In this document: piece after piece, positions 1-7,831 of the stretch
Position numbering within the stretch: the stretch's first letter is position 1
Layout of the letters: every line of letters starts with the position of its first letter
NCBI GenBank assembly: GCA_025362135.1
Contig: JANYHZ010000053.1
Location: forward strand, 1-35,576
Direction: 5' to 3'
Length of the DNA: 35,576 bases
Origin: Betaproteobacteria bacterium
Lineage (GTDB): Bacteria; Pseudomonadota; Gammaproteobacteria; Burkholderiales; Usitatibacteraceae
The notes under the pieces: model-generated
Told to the model about the DNA's origin: nothing
Seen by the model: the letters and a program-made list of their open reading frames with translations, nothing else
Database searches by the model: none
Made by a program: the position numbers and the translations under genes

Positions 1-464
1 CAATTACCATGCGCTGGGACAGGGGCGGAACCGATGTCACAATTCAGAGCGTGCCTGACACTGTTAATTCCAAATTCGACATCAATGGCATGTGGTTCGA
101 TGCTACGACCAACGGATCCGGCATTGCTGTTCACCACCGCCGCGCCAGTACTGACGTTGCCTTCGGTACGTGGTTTCTGTTTAATAACAATGGCGAGTCG
201 CGCTGGTATACCTTGCAATCGGCAAACTGGCAGCAGGATGGAAGTGTGCATGAAGGACTGTTGCTTCAGGTGGTCGGTAAGTGTCCAGCAGCCGGGGTGG
301 TCGCTTGCCCGGCCCAAGGTAGCGTTGCATTGCCGACCAAATACAACGTGATTCCTACCCTTGCTCGTATCACTTTCCAGTCGTCAATCCGAGCCCGGGC
401 CGAGATACTCAGTCTTGCCGGCACAATTCTGATTACCTCGGAGCTGACTAAGCTGCAGTTCTGA
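1..464 (+). CDS. C-terminal part of an exported-type protein, 5' end outside the window
   Basis: The reading frame is open to the left edge, so this is probably the tail of a longer protein; an ATG at 9 also exists but has no room for a visible ribosome-binding site. The visible ~150 residues contain GMWFDATTNGSGIAV followed by FGTWFLFNNNGESRWYTLQ. This 'GMWFD..G.G....(G)W..F...G..RWY' pattern is known from C-terminal repeats of secreted or surface proteins of beta- and gammaproteobacteria. Two cysteines (KCPAAGVVACP) could form a disulfide, which would fit an extracytoplasmic location. No catalytic motif is visible, so no function is assigned. It ends convergently with spoT, 49 bases away. 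The partial nature is fairly sure; the family call is from pattern memory. Confidence 0.6.
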   Translation, partial: ITMRWDRGGTDVTIQSVPDTVNSKFDINGMWFDATTNGSGIAVHHRRASTDVAFGTWFLFNNNGESRWYTLQSANWQQDGSVHEGLLLQVVGKCPAAGVVACPAQGSVALPTKYNVIPTLARITFQSSIRARAEILSLAGTILITSELTKLQF

Positions 465-513
465 CGTAATTTCAAAGCAATAAAAGAGCATGGGTTCTCA
501 TCGAGGATTCATG

Positions 514-2787
514 CTAGTGCCTCTGCTGATCCTTTGCTGAGCCGGATTTTACACGCGACATCCTGACCACTTCCGGCATGTGCCGCAATTGTCGCATCAA
601 GCTGGCCAGATGCATGCGGTGACGCACTTCCAGCGTGAAGCCGACGGTTGTGTAGCGATTCTCGCTTTCGGCCATCTGGTCTTCCATATTGACATAGGAG
701 ATGTTCGAGTCGGTCGCCGCGATGGCCGCTGCAAGCTTGGCGAGCACCCCACGACCATCAGTCACAGTGACGCGAATGTCCACTTTGAACAGCCGGTCAA
801 TCGTCGGATCCCACTGCACATCGATCCATTTCTCGGGATCGAATTTGTACGGGTGAATCGACGGGCAATCGTGGGTGTGAATGACCAGGCCCTGCCCGCC
901 CTTGATCTGGCCGATGATGGGGTCGCCGGGAATGGGCCTGCAACAGGGCGCAAATTGCACCGCCATGTCTTCGGTGCCGCGAATGGTGATTGATTCCCGC
1001 TGCCTGTGTTCGGGCGACACCAGATCCGCCACCGCGAACAATTTTCGTGCTGCCACAATGGCGAGACGTTTGCCCAGCCCAATCTCGGACAACACCTGTT
1101 CCTTGGTCTTGGCGCTATCGCCTTTGAATAAACGGCTCCAATGAGTCTTGCCGATATCGTTGGGATCGAAATTGAGTGAGCCCACTGCCTGTATCAGCAG
1201 TAGCTCGCCGAGCTCAACGGATTCCGCTTGCTGCGTGGTTTTAAGGTAATGGCGAATCTGCGAACGCGCGCGGCCAGTGGTCGCATAGTTGAGCCACGCT
1301 GCGTTGGGTCGACCGGCAGGGTCGGTCACAATTTCGACGCGATCGCCATTTTTCAAGCGTGTCGACAGGGGGACGCTAGTGTCATCGATGCGCGCTGCCA
1401 CGGCGCGATTGCCTACGTCGGAATGGATCGCGTACGCGAAGTCGAGCGCAGTCGCCCCTTTGCGCAGCGAGTGGATTTTCCCTTTCGGCGAGAACGCATA
1501 GACCTCGTCGGGGAACAGATCAACCTTGATGTGCTCCAGAAACTCCAGCGCGTCGCCAGATTCTGACTGCAACTCCAGCAGCGATTGCAGCCACTGATGG
1601 GTGCGTTGCTGAATATCTGATTGATGCAACCCGTTTTCACCCTTGGCATCAAGGGTCTTGTAGAGCCAGTGCGAGGCGACGCCCGCTTCGGCAATTTTGT
1701 GCATATCTGCAGTGCGAATTTGCAGCTCGACCGGCGTGCCATAGGGGCCGAATAGAGTTGTATGCAATGACTGGTAGCCGTTGGCCTTTGGTATCGCCAC
1801 GTAGTCCTTGAATTTGCCCGGAAACGGCTTATAGAGCGTATGCAATGCACCCAGCACGGTGTAGCAGGAAACGAGATCCTTGACGATGATGCGAAAGCCG
1901 TAGATGTCGAGCACTTCCGAAAACGAAATCTGCTTTTCGGCCATTTTTTTGTAGATGGAAGACAGAAACTTCTCGCGACCCGTGACGGTGGCGTCAATAT
2001 TGAATTCTTTCAGTCTCGCCTTGATCGCATCGAGAATTTTCCCCACCACCTCACGACGATTGCCACGCGCCTTTTTGACCGCTTTTTCGAGCACCGAAAA
2101 ACGGTGTGGATGCAGATACTTGAAGCCGAGATCTTCGAACTCGTAATACACGGCATTCAAGCCGAGGCGGTTCGCAATGGGCGAATAAATCTCCAGCGTC
2201 TCCTTGGCAACACGCTCCTGCTTGGCCTGCGGCACGGCGTCCAGCGTACGCATATTGTGCAGGCGGTCGGCGAGCTTGATGAGGATGACGCGCACATCGC
2301 GTGCCATCGCCAGCAGCATTTTCCGGAAGTTCTCAGCCTGCGCTTCTTCAAGCGTGGCGAATTGCAATTTATCGAGCTTGGAGACGCCATCGACGAGCTC
2401 AGCGACCGCCTTGCCGAATTTCTTCGCGATGTCGGTTTTGGTCGTTGGGGTGTCTTCAACGACATCGTGCAGCAATGCGGCGATGAGCGCCTGGGGATCG
2501 AGATGCCAATGCGCGAGAATGGTCGCGACTGCGAGCGGGTGGGTAATGTAGGCTTCGCCGGAATTGCGCGTCTGTCCTTCATGCGCGGCGTGTGCCATTT
2601 GGTAGGCCGCCGCAACGTTCTCGATGTCGGCCGACTTTAGATAGGTGGCGAGAAGGTATTTTAACGCGGTCGCGTTGGGATCGACGACGACATCGTTGCC
2701 AGGCAATAGCGCATCAATTGACGCGATCTTGGCAACAGAACCTTGGACATGTTCGGGCAGACTCTGGGAGGAGGAGAGATTCGTCAT
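514..2787 (-). CDS. spoT: Bifunctional (p)ppGpp synthetase/hydrolase SpoT (RelA/SpoT family)
   Basis: Makes and degrades the alarmone (p)ppGpp, cytosolic. The 757-residue protein has the full long-RSH layout. An HD hydrolase domain carries HDVVED at 107-112 and HNMRT at 177-181, so hydrolysis should be intact. The synthetase domain spans about 250-380, with KFKDYVAIPKANGYQSLHT from 325; the KFKD form of the RXKD signature fits a bifunctional enzyme rather than RelA (EXDD). A TGS domain lies near 420-485, and a C-terminal ACT domain near 680-750 is preceded by a Cys-rich stretch (APCCRPIPGD). The start ATG follows rpoZ by 30 bases with a GGGATGAG-like ribosome-binding site. It is the last gene of yicC-gmk-rpoZ-spoT, the same context as in many proteobacteria. 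Confidence 0.96.
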   Translation of the reverse strand: MTNLSSSQSLPEHVQGSVAKIASIDALLPGNDVVVDPNATALKYLLATYLKSADIENVAAAYQMAHAAHEGQTRNSGEAYITHPLAVATILAHWHLDPQALIAALLHDVVEDTPTTKTDIAKKFGKAVAELVDGVSKLDKLQFATLEEAQAENFRKMLLAMARDVRVILIKLADRLHNMRTLDAVPQAKQERVAKETLEIYSPIANRLGLNAVYYEFEDLGFKYLHPHRFSVLEKAVKKARGNRREVVGKILDAIKARLKEFNIDATVTGREKFLSSIYKKMAEKQISFSEVLDIYGFRIIVKDLVSCYTVLGALHTLYKPFPGKFKDYVAIPKANGYQSLHTTLFGPYGTPVELQIRTADMHKIAEAGVASHWLYKTLDAKGENGLHQSDIQQRTHQWLQSLLELQSESGDALEFLEHIKVDLFPDEVYAFSPKGKIHSLRKGATALDFAYAIHSDVGNRAVAARIDDTSVPLSTRLKNGDRVEIVTDPAGRPNAAWLNYATTGRARSQIRHYLKTTQQAESVELGELLLIQAVGSLNFDPNDIGKTHWSRLFKGDSAKTKEQVLSEIGLGKRLAIVAARKLFAVADLVSPEHRQRESITIRGTEDMAVQFAPCCRPIPGDPIIGQIKGGQGLVIHTHDCPSIHPYKFDPEKWIDVQWDPTIDRLFKVDIRVTVTDGRGVLAKLAAAIAATDSNISYVNMEDQMAESENRYTTVGFTLEVRHRMHLASLMRQLRHMPEVVRMSRVKSGSAKDQQRH

Positions 2788-2817
2788 GATGTCTCATCCC
2801 GCTCTCAGAGGCCGGTG

Positions 2818-3048
2818 TTACATTTCGGGTTGCGGTGCCGCAGTCGGCGGCAACGGATTCAGAATTTCGGCACCGACGCGACCCGTGGCGATCTCGCGCA
2901 AGGCAATAACGCAGGGTTTGTCGCGGCCCGGGTCCACATAAGGCGCTGATCCCAACGCAATCTGGCGCGCACGAGTGGTCGCGGCGAGCGTGAGCTCAAA
3001 GCGGTTGGGAATCAACCTGATGCAATCGTCAACAGTGATACGTGCCAT
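2818..3048 (-). CDS. rpoZ: RNA polymerase omega subunit
   Basis: Small subunit that stabilises the beta' subunit in RNA polymerase and forms part of a ppGpp-binding site in proteobacteria. The 76-residue protein begins [19 protein letters not shown] and continues with [13 protein letters not shown] and [16 protein letters not shown], the conserved omega core. The C-terminal tail is proline-rich and variable, as usual. The ATG is preceded by GGAG with a 7-base gap. It sits between gmk (about 100 bases upstream) and spoT (30 bases downstream), so the polymerase subunit and the alarmone enzyme are probably co-transcribed. Confidence 0.96.
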   Translation of the reverse strand: MARITVDDCIRLIPNRFELTLAATTRARQIALGSAPYVDPGRDKPCVIALREIATGRVGAEILNPLPPTAAPQPEM

Positions 3049-3148
3049 TTAAATACTCCAAACAGGGTTCATTGCTGAACATTTAACCGAACCAAAAAAG
3101 AGAAACCCCGCCATTGCAACCAGGCGATGCGGATCCCGTCCCAAGCAC

Positions 3149-3760
3149 TTAAGAAATGAGCTGCGCGTGTAGCCGCAATTGTCGGGACGCCGTCACCCGA
3201 AGCGCCCTAACGACCGACTGCAAATCGGTCAAAGCCACGCTAAAGTCTTCATTAATAATAACATAGTCGGCTTCGTGGACGTGCTTTAAGTCCTCGCGAG
3301 CCTCTGCCAATCGTCGCTCGATGACCTCTTTTGTATCTTTTCCACGTTTGACCAGGCGTTCCCGCAGCACTTCAATCGACGGCGGCAGGATATAGATGTA
3401 CGTCATATCGCGAAACAGCTTCTTGACTGCTCGTGCGCCCTGCCAGTCGATTTCGAGCAACACGTCGGAGCCCTCCGCACGGGTCTTTTCAATCCATAGG
3501 CGCGAAGTACCATAAAGATTACCGTAAACCTTGGCGTGCTCCAGAAACTCGCCGCGGGTGACCATTGCGGCAAATTCTTCGCGAGTAACGAAGAAGTATT
3601 CACGGCCGGATTCCTCACCGGGGCGCGGCGCACGTGTGGTGTAAGAAATTGACAAGCCGATATCCGGCTCCCGCTCAAGGAGGGCATGTACGAGGCTGGA
3701 TTTCCCCGCGCCCGACGGGGCAACGATAACGTAAAGACAGCCGGAAACCACAGGACCCAT
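3149..3760 (-). CDS. gmk: Guanylate kinase
   Basis: Converts GMP and ATP to GDP and ADP, the step feeding GTP and (p)ppGpp synthesis; cytosolic. The P-loop APSGAGKSS lies near the N-terminus, followed by SYTTRAPRPGE, GREYFFVTREEF and GEFLEHAKVYGNLYGTS (GMP-binding region), LLEIDWQGA, and a lid segment with RLVKRGKDT. I chose the ATG at 3760 (203 residues, close to the E. coli enzyme) because AGGTG lies 8 bases upstream. The frame stays open further: an ATG at 3766 and a TTG at 3790, the latter overlapping the yicC stop, are possible but have weaker ribosome-binding sites. It follows yicC with almost no gap, implying co-transcription. Confidence 0.94.
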   Translation of the reverse strand: MGPVVSGCLYVIVAPSGAGKSSLVHALLEREPDIGLSISYTTRAPRPGEESGREYFFVTREEFAAMVTRGEFLEHAKVYGNLYGTSRLWIEKTRAEGSDVLLEIDWQGARAVKKLFRDMTYIYILPPSIEVLRERLVKRGKDTKEVIERRLAEAREDLKHVHEADYVIINEDFSVALTDLQSVVRALRVTASRQLRLHAQLIS

Positions 3761-3782
3761 TGGCATTGCACCTGAACGCGAA

Positions 3783-4646
3783 TTACTCAATGTTTTGTAT
3801 CTGCTCGCGCATTTGTTCGATGAGCACCTTCAACTCGACTGCTACTTTCGTACTTTCCGTCGAAACTGATTTTGAGCCGAGCGTGTTGGCTTCTCGATTC
3901 AATTCCTGCATCAGGAAATCGAGCCGTTTGCCCACTGCCCCTCCGGACTTCACCACTCGACGCACTTCGGAAATATGCGCGGTCAATCGATTCAATTCCT
4001 CACTCACATCAATGCGCGATGCGAACAACACCACTTCTTGTTTCAGCCGCTCATCAGACGCACTGCCAGCCATTGCCTCGGTGAGTTTCAGCGCAAGTTT
4101 TTCCTGATACGCCGCCACCATTTCAGGAATCAGCGGGGTAACCTGTTTCACCAGTACCTCTATGCCGTCGAGACGCTGGAAAATCAAGGCGGCGAGTTTG
4201 TCGCCTTCGCGCTGGCGGGTGGCGTTGAGTTCGACAATTGCATTCTTGAACAACGCCATCAACACCTGCTTGGCTGCATCGGTGCCAAGTGCCTCCGCCG
4301 ACATGACACCCGGCGCGTGCATGATTTCCCAGACCGAAAGGCGACCGGCATCGAATTTTTTAAGTATCTGCTTTTGCGTCTCGATGAGTGCGGCGAGCGC
4401 ATCCTCGTTAGGCGTCAGCGAGTCGCGTGTTGCGATGGGGGAAAAGGTAATCCGGCAATCGACCTTGCCGCGGGTCAGTGACGCGGCCACCAACTCGCGC
4501 ATGCTCTGTTCCAGGGAGCGCAGGTCTTCCGGCATGCGAGTCTGGAACTCAAGGTAACGATGGTTGACAGTCCTGAGCTCGAGCGCAAAACGTCCGCCCG
4601 GCACCTCGCCGCTCACGGCGGCAAATCCGGTCATGCTGGTGATCAT
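3783..4646 (-). CDS. yicC: YicC/YloC family endoribonuclease
   Basis: The 287-residue protein starts MITSMTGFA and has the family's N-terminal ELRTVNHRYLEFQTRMPEDLRSLE and TRGKVDCRI motifs, plus a C-terminal DUF1732 part with RLDFLMQELNREANTLGSKS. YicC and the Bacillus homologue YloC are metal-dependent endoribonucleases involved in RNA turnover; that activity is taken from the family. It is the first gene of yicC-gmk-rpoZ-spoT. A TATAAT -10-like hexamer about 140 bases upstream on the minus strand is the likely promoter. The neighbourhood holds a second RNA-processing enzyme (RNase PH) across the divergent kinase/phosphatase genes. Confidence 0.93.
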   Translation of the reverse strand: MITSMTGFAAVSGEVPGGRFALELRTVNHRYLEFQTRMPEDLRSLEQSMRELVAASLTRGKVDCRITFSPIATRDSLTPNEDALAALIETQKQILKKFDAGRLSVWEIMHAPGVMSAEALGTDAAKQVLMALFKNAIVELNATRQREGDKLAALIFQRLDGIEVLVKQVTPLIPEMVAAYQEKLALKLTEAMAGSASDERLKQEVVLFASRIDVSEELNRLTAHISEVRRVVKSGGAVGKRLDFLMQELNREANTLGSKSVSTESTKVAVELKVLIEQMREQIQNIE

Positions 4647-4783
4647 GGCGTGGGTGGGCTTTGGCTTAACTTGGAGCTACAGAAAAAATGAGCAAAAAGA
4701 AAGGGATAATGATGGCGACAAACGCTTGCGCAGCGCGGCTGTGTTTGTAGCCCGGCTTTACTTAACGTATGCAAAACTACACA

Positions 4784-4789
4784 ATTATA
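4784..4789 (-). promoter_or_regulatory. Candidate -10 element for the yicC-gmk-rpoZ-spoT unit
   Basis: Reads TATAAT on the minus strand, in the 195-base gap between the divergent yicC and kinase genes. No good -35 is visible 16-18 bases upstream, so the assignment rests on the perfect -10 and its position. On the other strand TTTACT (4757-4762), 17 bases, CACAAT (4780-4785) is a weak candidate for the kinase promoter and would overlap it. Confidence 0.4.
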
Positions 4790-4841
4790 GCTTAGGGATT
4801 TAGCGCGTCCTGCCGCAGCGCAGTGATTCGACTCCAAAAAA

Positions 4842-5822
4842 ATGGCTTCGCAGTCCAACGAACCGTTACCCGACGGGTACCGACTCAATAATTACACCAT
4901 TGAAAAGCTGCTGTCATCGGGCGGTTTTTCAATCGTCTATCTTGGGCGCGATGAGAACGGTTCTCCGGTAGCGATTAAAGAGTATCTTCCGGCTGCGCTG
5001 GTGATTCGCGTCGACGGTGCTGAAGTAAAAATAAATTCTGAAGAAAACCTCGCGGTGTTTCGGCACGGGCTCAAGTGCTTCTTTGAAGAGGGCCGCTCAC
5101 TCGCGACGATTTCCCACCCCAACATCGTACGTGTGGAAAATTTCTTCCGCGCCAATGAGACGGTTTACATGGTGATGCAGTACGTGCGCGGTCGTACTCT
5201 GCAGTTTCATATCCAGCGCCACCGGCACGAATTCACGGACAGCTTCGTGCGCCGTCTGTTCACCCATCTGCTCAATGGCCTGCGAGAAGTGCATGCCAAC
5301 AAGCTGTTGCACCTCGATATCAAGCCCGCCAACATCTACATCACGATGGAAGGCGCACCGGTGCTGCTGGATTTCGGTGCCGCGCGGCAGGCGCTAAACG
5401 CAGATGCGCCTCGCCTGCGACCGATGTATACCGCCGGCTATGCTGCACCCGAGCAGTATCATAGCAATCAACAATTGGGGCCCTGGTCTGATATCTACGC
5501 TGCGGGTGCCACGATGTATACCTGCGTGGCCGGCGTGCACCCGCAGCCCGCGAGTGAACGCGAGAAAGACGATCAGATGGTGCCAGTTAAGGAATTAGCC
5601 GGGCCAGCGATTTCGCCTGAACTGCTCGAAATTATTGAATGGTGCCTCAAGCTTGATCACATGGCACGGCCACAGACAGCGTTCGAGTTGCAGAAGGCTC
5701 TGATGAAGGGTGTGAGCGACGTGCGGGAAGCGCGGGATATACCCGAGGAAGCAGTGGTAGAAATGGTTGAAGACAGCTTCTCAGGACGACTGAAGAAAAC
5801 ACTTAACCGGAAGATTTTTTAG
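4842..5822 (+). CDS. Serine/threonine protein kinase (Hanks type), soluble
   Basis: Phosphorylates proteins on Ser/Thr; targets cannot be told from sequence. The 326 residues are almost entirely kinase domain: a glycine-rich loop SSGGFSIVY (25-33), the ATP-binding lysine in VAIKEY (K46), catalytic loop HLDIKPAN (157-164, D159), DFG at 177-179 and APEQY from 202. The catalytic loop is HLD rather than HRD, so activation-loop phosphorylation may not be needed. There is no transmembrane segment or sensor domain, unlike PknB-type kinases; the C-terminal tail (about 290-326) is short and charged. The PP2C phosphatase begins 2 bases after its stop, so the two are translated as a pair. No clear ribosome-binding site precedes the ATG. 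Confidence 0.93.
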   Translation: MASQSNEPLPDGYRLNNYTIEKLLSSGGFSIVYLGRDENGSPVAIKEYLPAALVIRVDGAEVKINSEENLAVFRHGLKCFFEEGRSLATISHPNIVRVENFFRANETVYMVMQYVRGRTLQFHIQRHRHEFTDSFVRRLFTHLLNGLREVHANKLLHLDIKPANIYITMEGAPVLLDFGAARQALNADAPRLRPMYTAGYAAPEQYHSNQQLGPWSDIYAAGATMYTCVAGVHPQPASEREKDDQMVPVKELAGPAISPELLEIIEWCLKLDHMARPQTAFELQKALMKGVSDVREARDIPEEAVVEMVEDSFSGRLKKTLNRKIF

Positions 5823-5824
5823 TC

Positions 5825-6739
5825 GTGCGCTTTACTATTTTCCAGGATAGTCATATCGGGGGCCGCAAGTCCAACCAGGACCGGCTTGCCTATTCTTATT
5901 CCAAGGACGTGTTGTTGCTCGTGATTGCCGACGGGATGGGTGGTCATGCCCGAGGCGAAATCGCCGCAGAAGTGGCAGTCAACACCATGACACAGCGATT
6001 CCAGCAGGAAGCCCGCACCACGCTGCGCCGACCGCGCGAATTTCTCGAGTCCGCCATTCACTCCGCCCACCGTGCCATCGTCGCTTTCGCCGACCAGCAC
6101 GACATGCTTGAATGCCCCCGTACGACCATCGTCGGCTGCGTGGTGCAGAACGGCAAAGCCTGCTGGGCGCATTCAGGAGACTCCCGGCTCTATTGCATTC
6201 GCGGCGGCAATATTGCAGTGGCCACGGCCGATCATTCCCGCGTACGGCAATTGATGGATGCCGGGGCAATCACCGAAGCGCAGGCCGCAGTTCATCCGGA
6301 TCGCAATAAAATTTATAACTGCCTTGGTGGCGTACTGCCGCCGACAGTAACCCATTCGGAAGACTGGGTGCTCAAGGTGGGCGATACCCTGCTTCTCTCC
6401 ACCGATGGGTTCTGGGGGCCGCTCAACGCCAATTTCATTGCGGCAAAATTACAGCGTGAAGACATGCTGACACTGGTACCAAAGCTGATGGAGGAAGCGG
6501 AGCGAAAAGCGGGCCCGGATTCGGACAATCTTTCGGTCATTGGCCTTACCTGGGAACGCCAGGAAGAAGAGGAACCCGTCTCGCCAAGCGTCACCGTGAC
6601 CGGGCCCATGGAAGGTTTTACCACCTCGTCGATGAACAGCACGCAGCAGAGTGTGCCGTTCAAGGATGATATTTCCGACGAAGAAATCCAGAAAGCAATT
6701 CTGGAAATTCAGGAAGCGATCAAGAAAGCGCCGAAGTAA
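5825..6739 (+). CDS. PP2C-family Ser/Thr protein phosphatase
   Basis: Metal-dependent phosphatase, presumably reversing the adjacent kinase. The metal-binding motifs are intact: NQDR (17-20), VIADGMGG (33-40), HSGDSRLY (116-123), STDGFWG (192-198) and DSDNLSVI (232-239). The start is GTG, 2 bases after the kinase stop. The catalytic domain ends near residue 244. A 60-residue tail follows: an acidic run (EEEEP), a Ser/Thr-rich stretch (SPSVTV, TTSSMNSTQQS) and a charged helix-forming end (DEEIQKAILEIQEAIKKAPK). The tail is not part of the PP2C fold and could be a phosphorylation or docking segment (inference). rph follows after 36 bases. Confidence 0.94.
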   Translation: MRFTIFQDSHIGGRKSNQDRLAYSYSKDVLLLVIADGMGGHARGEIAAEVAVNTMTQRFQQEARTTLRRPREFLESAIHSAHRAIVAFADQHDMLECPRTTIVGCVVQNGKACWAHSGDSRLYCIRGGNIAVATADHSRVRQLMDAGAITEAQAAVHPDRNKIYNCLGGVLPPTVTHSEDWVLKVGDTLLLSTDGFWGPLNANFIAAKLQREDMLTLVPKLMEEAERKAGPDSDNLSVIGLTWERQEEEEPVSPSVTVTGPMEGFTTSSMNSTQQSVPFKDDISDEEIQKAILEIQEAIKKAPK

Positions 6740-6775
6740 ATTCAAGCGATCCACTTTTACCCTCCACGGAAATCC

Positions 6776-7492
6776 ATGCCACGCTCCTTCGGCCGCACTC
6801 CCGACCAACTACGTCCGGTCGTCATCACCCGCAATTACACCAAGCATGCAGAGGGCTCGGTGCTCATCGCGATGGGCGACACCAAAGTTTTATGCACCGC
6901 CAGCATCGAAGAGCGGGTGCCCCCACACAAAAAAGGTTCCGGGGAAGGCTGGGTGACGGCTGAATACGGCATGCTGCCGCGCTCGACCAATACCCGCTCG
7001 GATCGTGAAGCCGCGCGCGGCAAACAGACGGGTCGCACCCAGGAGATCCAGCGGCTCATTGGTCGGTCGCTGCGCTGCGTGGTAGACCTGAAGAAACTCG
7101 GTGAGCGCCAGATCACGCTGGATTGCGACGTGCTGCAGGCTGATGGTGGAACACGCTGTGCGTCGATTACCGGTGCGTTTGTGGCGCTGCACGACGCGGT
7201 GTCGGTATTGATGGGCAAAGGCATGATCAAGGAAACACCCATCACCGATTTCATCGCTGCGATTTCTGTCGGTATTGGTGCCGATGGCCCCTTACTTGAT
7301 CTCGATTACCTTGAGGATTCAACCGGTGAGACAGACATGAATGTCGTGATGACAGGAGCGGGGAAGTTTGTAGAAATTCAGGGCACGGCAGAAGGCGTGC
7401 CGTTTTCTCGGTCGGACATGGAGGCGTTGGTGGGGTTGGCCGAGAGGGGGATTTCGGCGTTGATTGGGGCGCAGCGCAAGGCGTTGAGATGA
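6776..7492 (+). CDS. rph: Ribonuclease PH
   Basis: Phosphorolytic 3'-to-5' exoribonuclease that trims tRNA 3' ends and helps degrade structured RNA. The protein is 238 residues, the same as the full-length E. coli enzyme. Recognisable segments are the start [54 protein letters not shown], the phosphate-site region [15 protein letters not shown], and [19 protein letters not shown]. It follows the kinase/PP2C pair on the same strand and converges with a small membrane-protein gene. In many betaproteobacteria rdgB and hemW follow rph directly; here they lie about 17 kb away on the other strand. Confidence 0.96.
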   Translation: MPRSFGRTPDQLRPVVITRNYTKHAEGSVLIAMGDTKVLCTASIEERVPPHKKGSGEGWVTAEYGMLPRSTNTRSDREAARGKQTGRTQEIQRLIGRSLRCVVDLKKLGERQITLDCDVLQADGGTRCASITGAFVALHDAVSVLMGKGMIKETPITDFIAAISVGIGADGPLLDLDYLEDSTGETDMNVVMTGAGKFVEIQGTAEGVPFSRSDMEALVGLAERGISALIGAQRKALR

Positions 7493-7519
7493 CCCAGATT
7501 TCGGCCTGGGAATTGTCGA

Positions 7520-7804
7520 CTACTTGATAAACTTGAGTGCGCGGCCCAGTGCGATCAGGCCTGCAAAGAACGCCACACTCAACACCATCCCGGCGAAGAC
7601 GGTGGCCAAGGCCAACGCAATGCCCGATAAACCGAGCAATGATGTACCCCACCATGCGAGCAGCGTACCCGGAATGGCTGCACAGAAAATAGCGATCACG
7701 GACAGCAAATAGGATTTCATATCCCCGATTGTAACTTGCGCGTGAACGTATCCACGACTATCGGAATCCGCCCTGCCGTTGGACAATGAGTGTAAATCCG
7801 TCAT
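7520..7804 (-). CDS. Small hydrophobic protein, probably two membrane segments
   Basis: I do not recognise this family. The 94-residue frame has a polar N-terminal ~28 residues, then two hydrophobic stretches (about 30-52 and 56-88), KSYLLSVIAIFCAAIPGTLLA being part of the first, and ends GRALKFIK. It looks like a two-pass inner-membrane protein. An internal ATG at 7720 would give 66 residues covering just the membrane part, so the start is uncertain; neither start has a strong ribosome-binding site. It begins 27 bases after the metH stop on the same strand and is probably read through from it, but nothing ties it to methionine metabolism. Confidence 0.6.
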   Translation of the reverse strand: MTDLHSLSNGRADSDSRGYVHAQVTIGDMKSYLLSVIAIFCAAIPGTLLAWWGTSLLGLSGIALALATVFAGMVLSVAFFAGLIALGRALKFIK

Positions 7805-7831
7805 GATTTGATCCGCCTTTCCGGTGAAAGT

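Noticed and set aside
1804-1815. SpoT synthetase signature reading KFKD instead of RXKD
   Set aside because: A conservative change that I recall as usual in betaproteobacterial SpoT; not a sign of lost synthetase activity.
4730-4765. GTTTGTAGCCCGGCTTTACT, resembling a dispersed REP-type repeat
   Set aside because: Single copy here, no clear palindrome, cannot be supported without a genome-wide search.
7488-7512. CCCAG...CTGGG inverted repeat after rph, considered as a terminator
   Set aside because: Only five base pairs with an 8-base loop and no T-run behind it.
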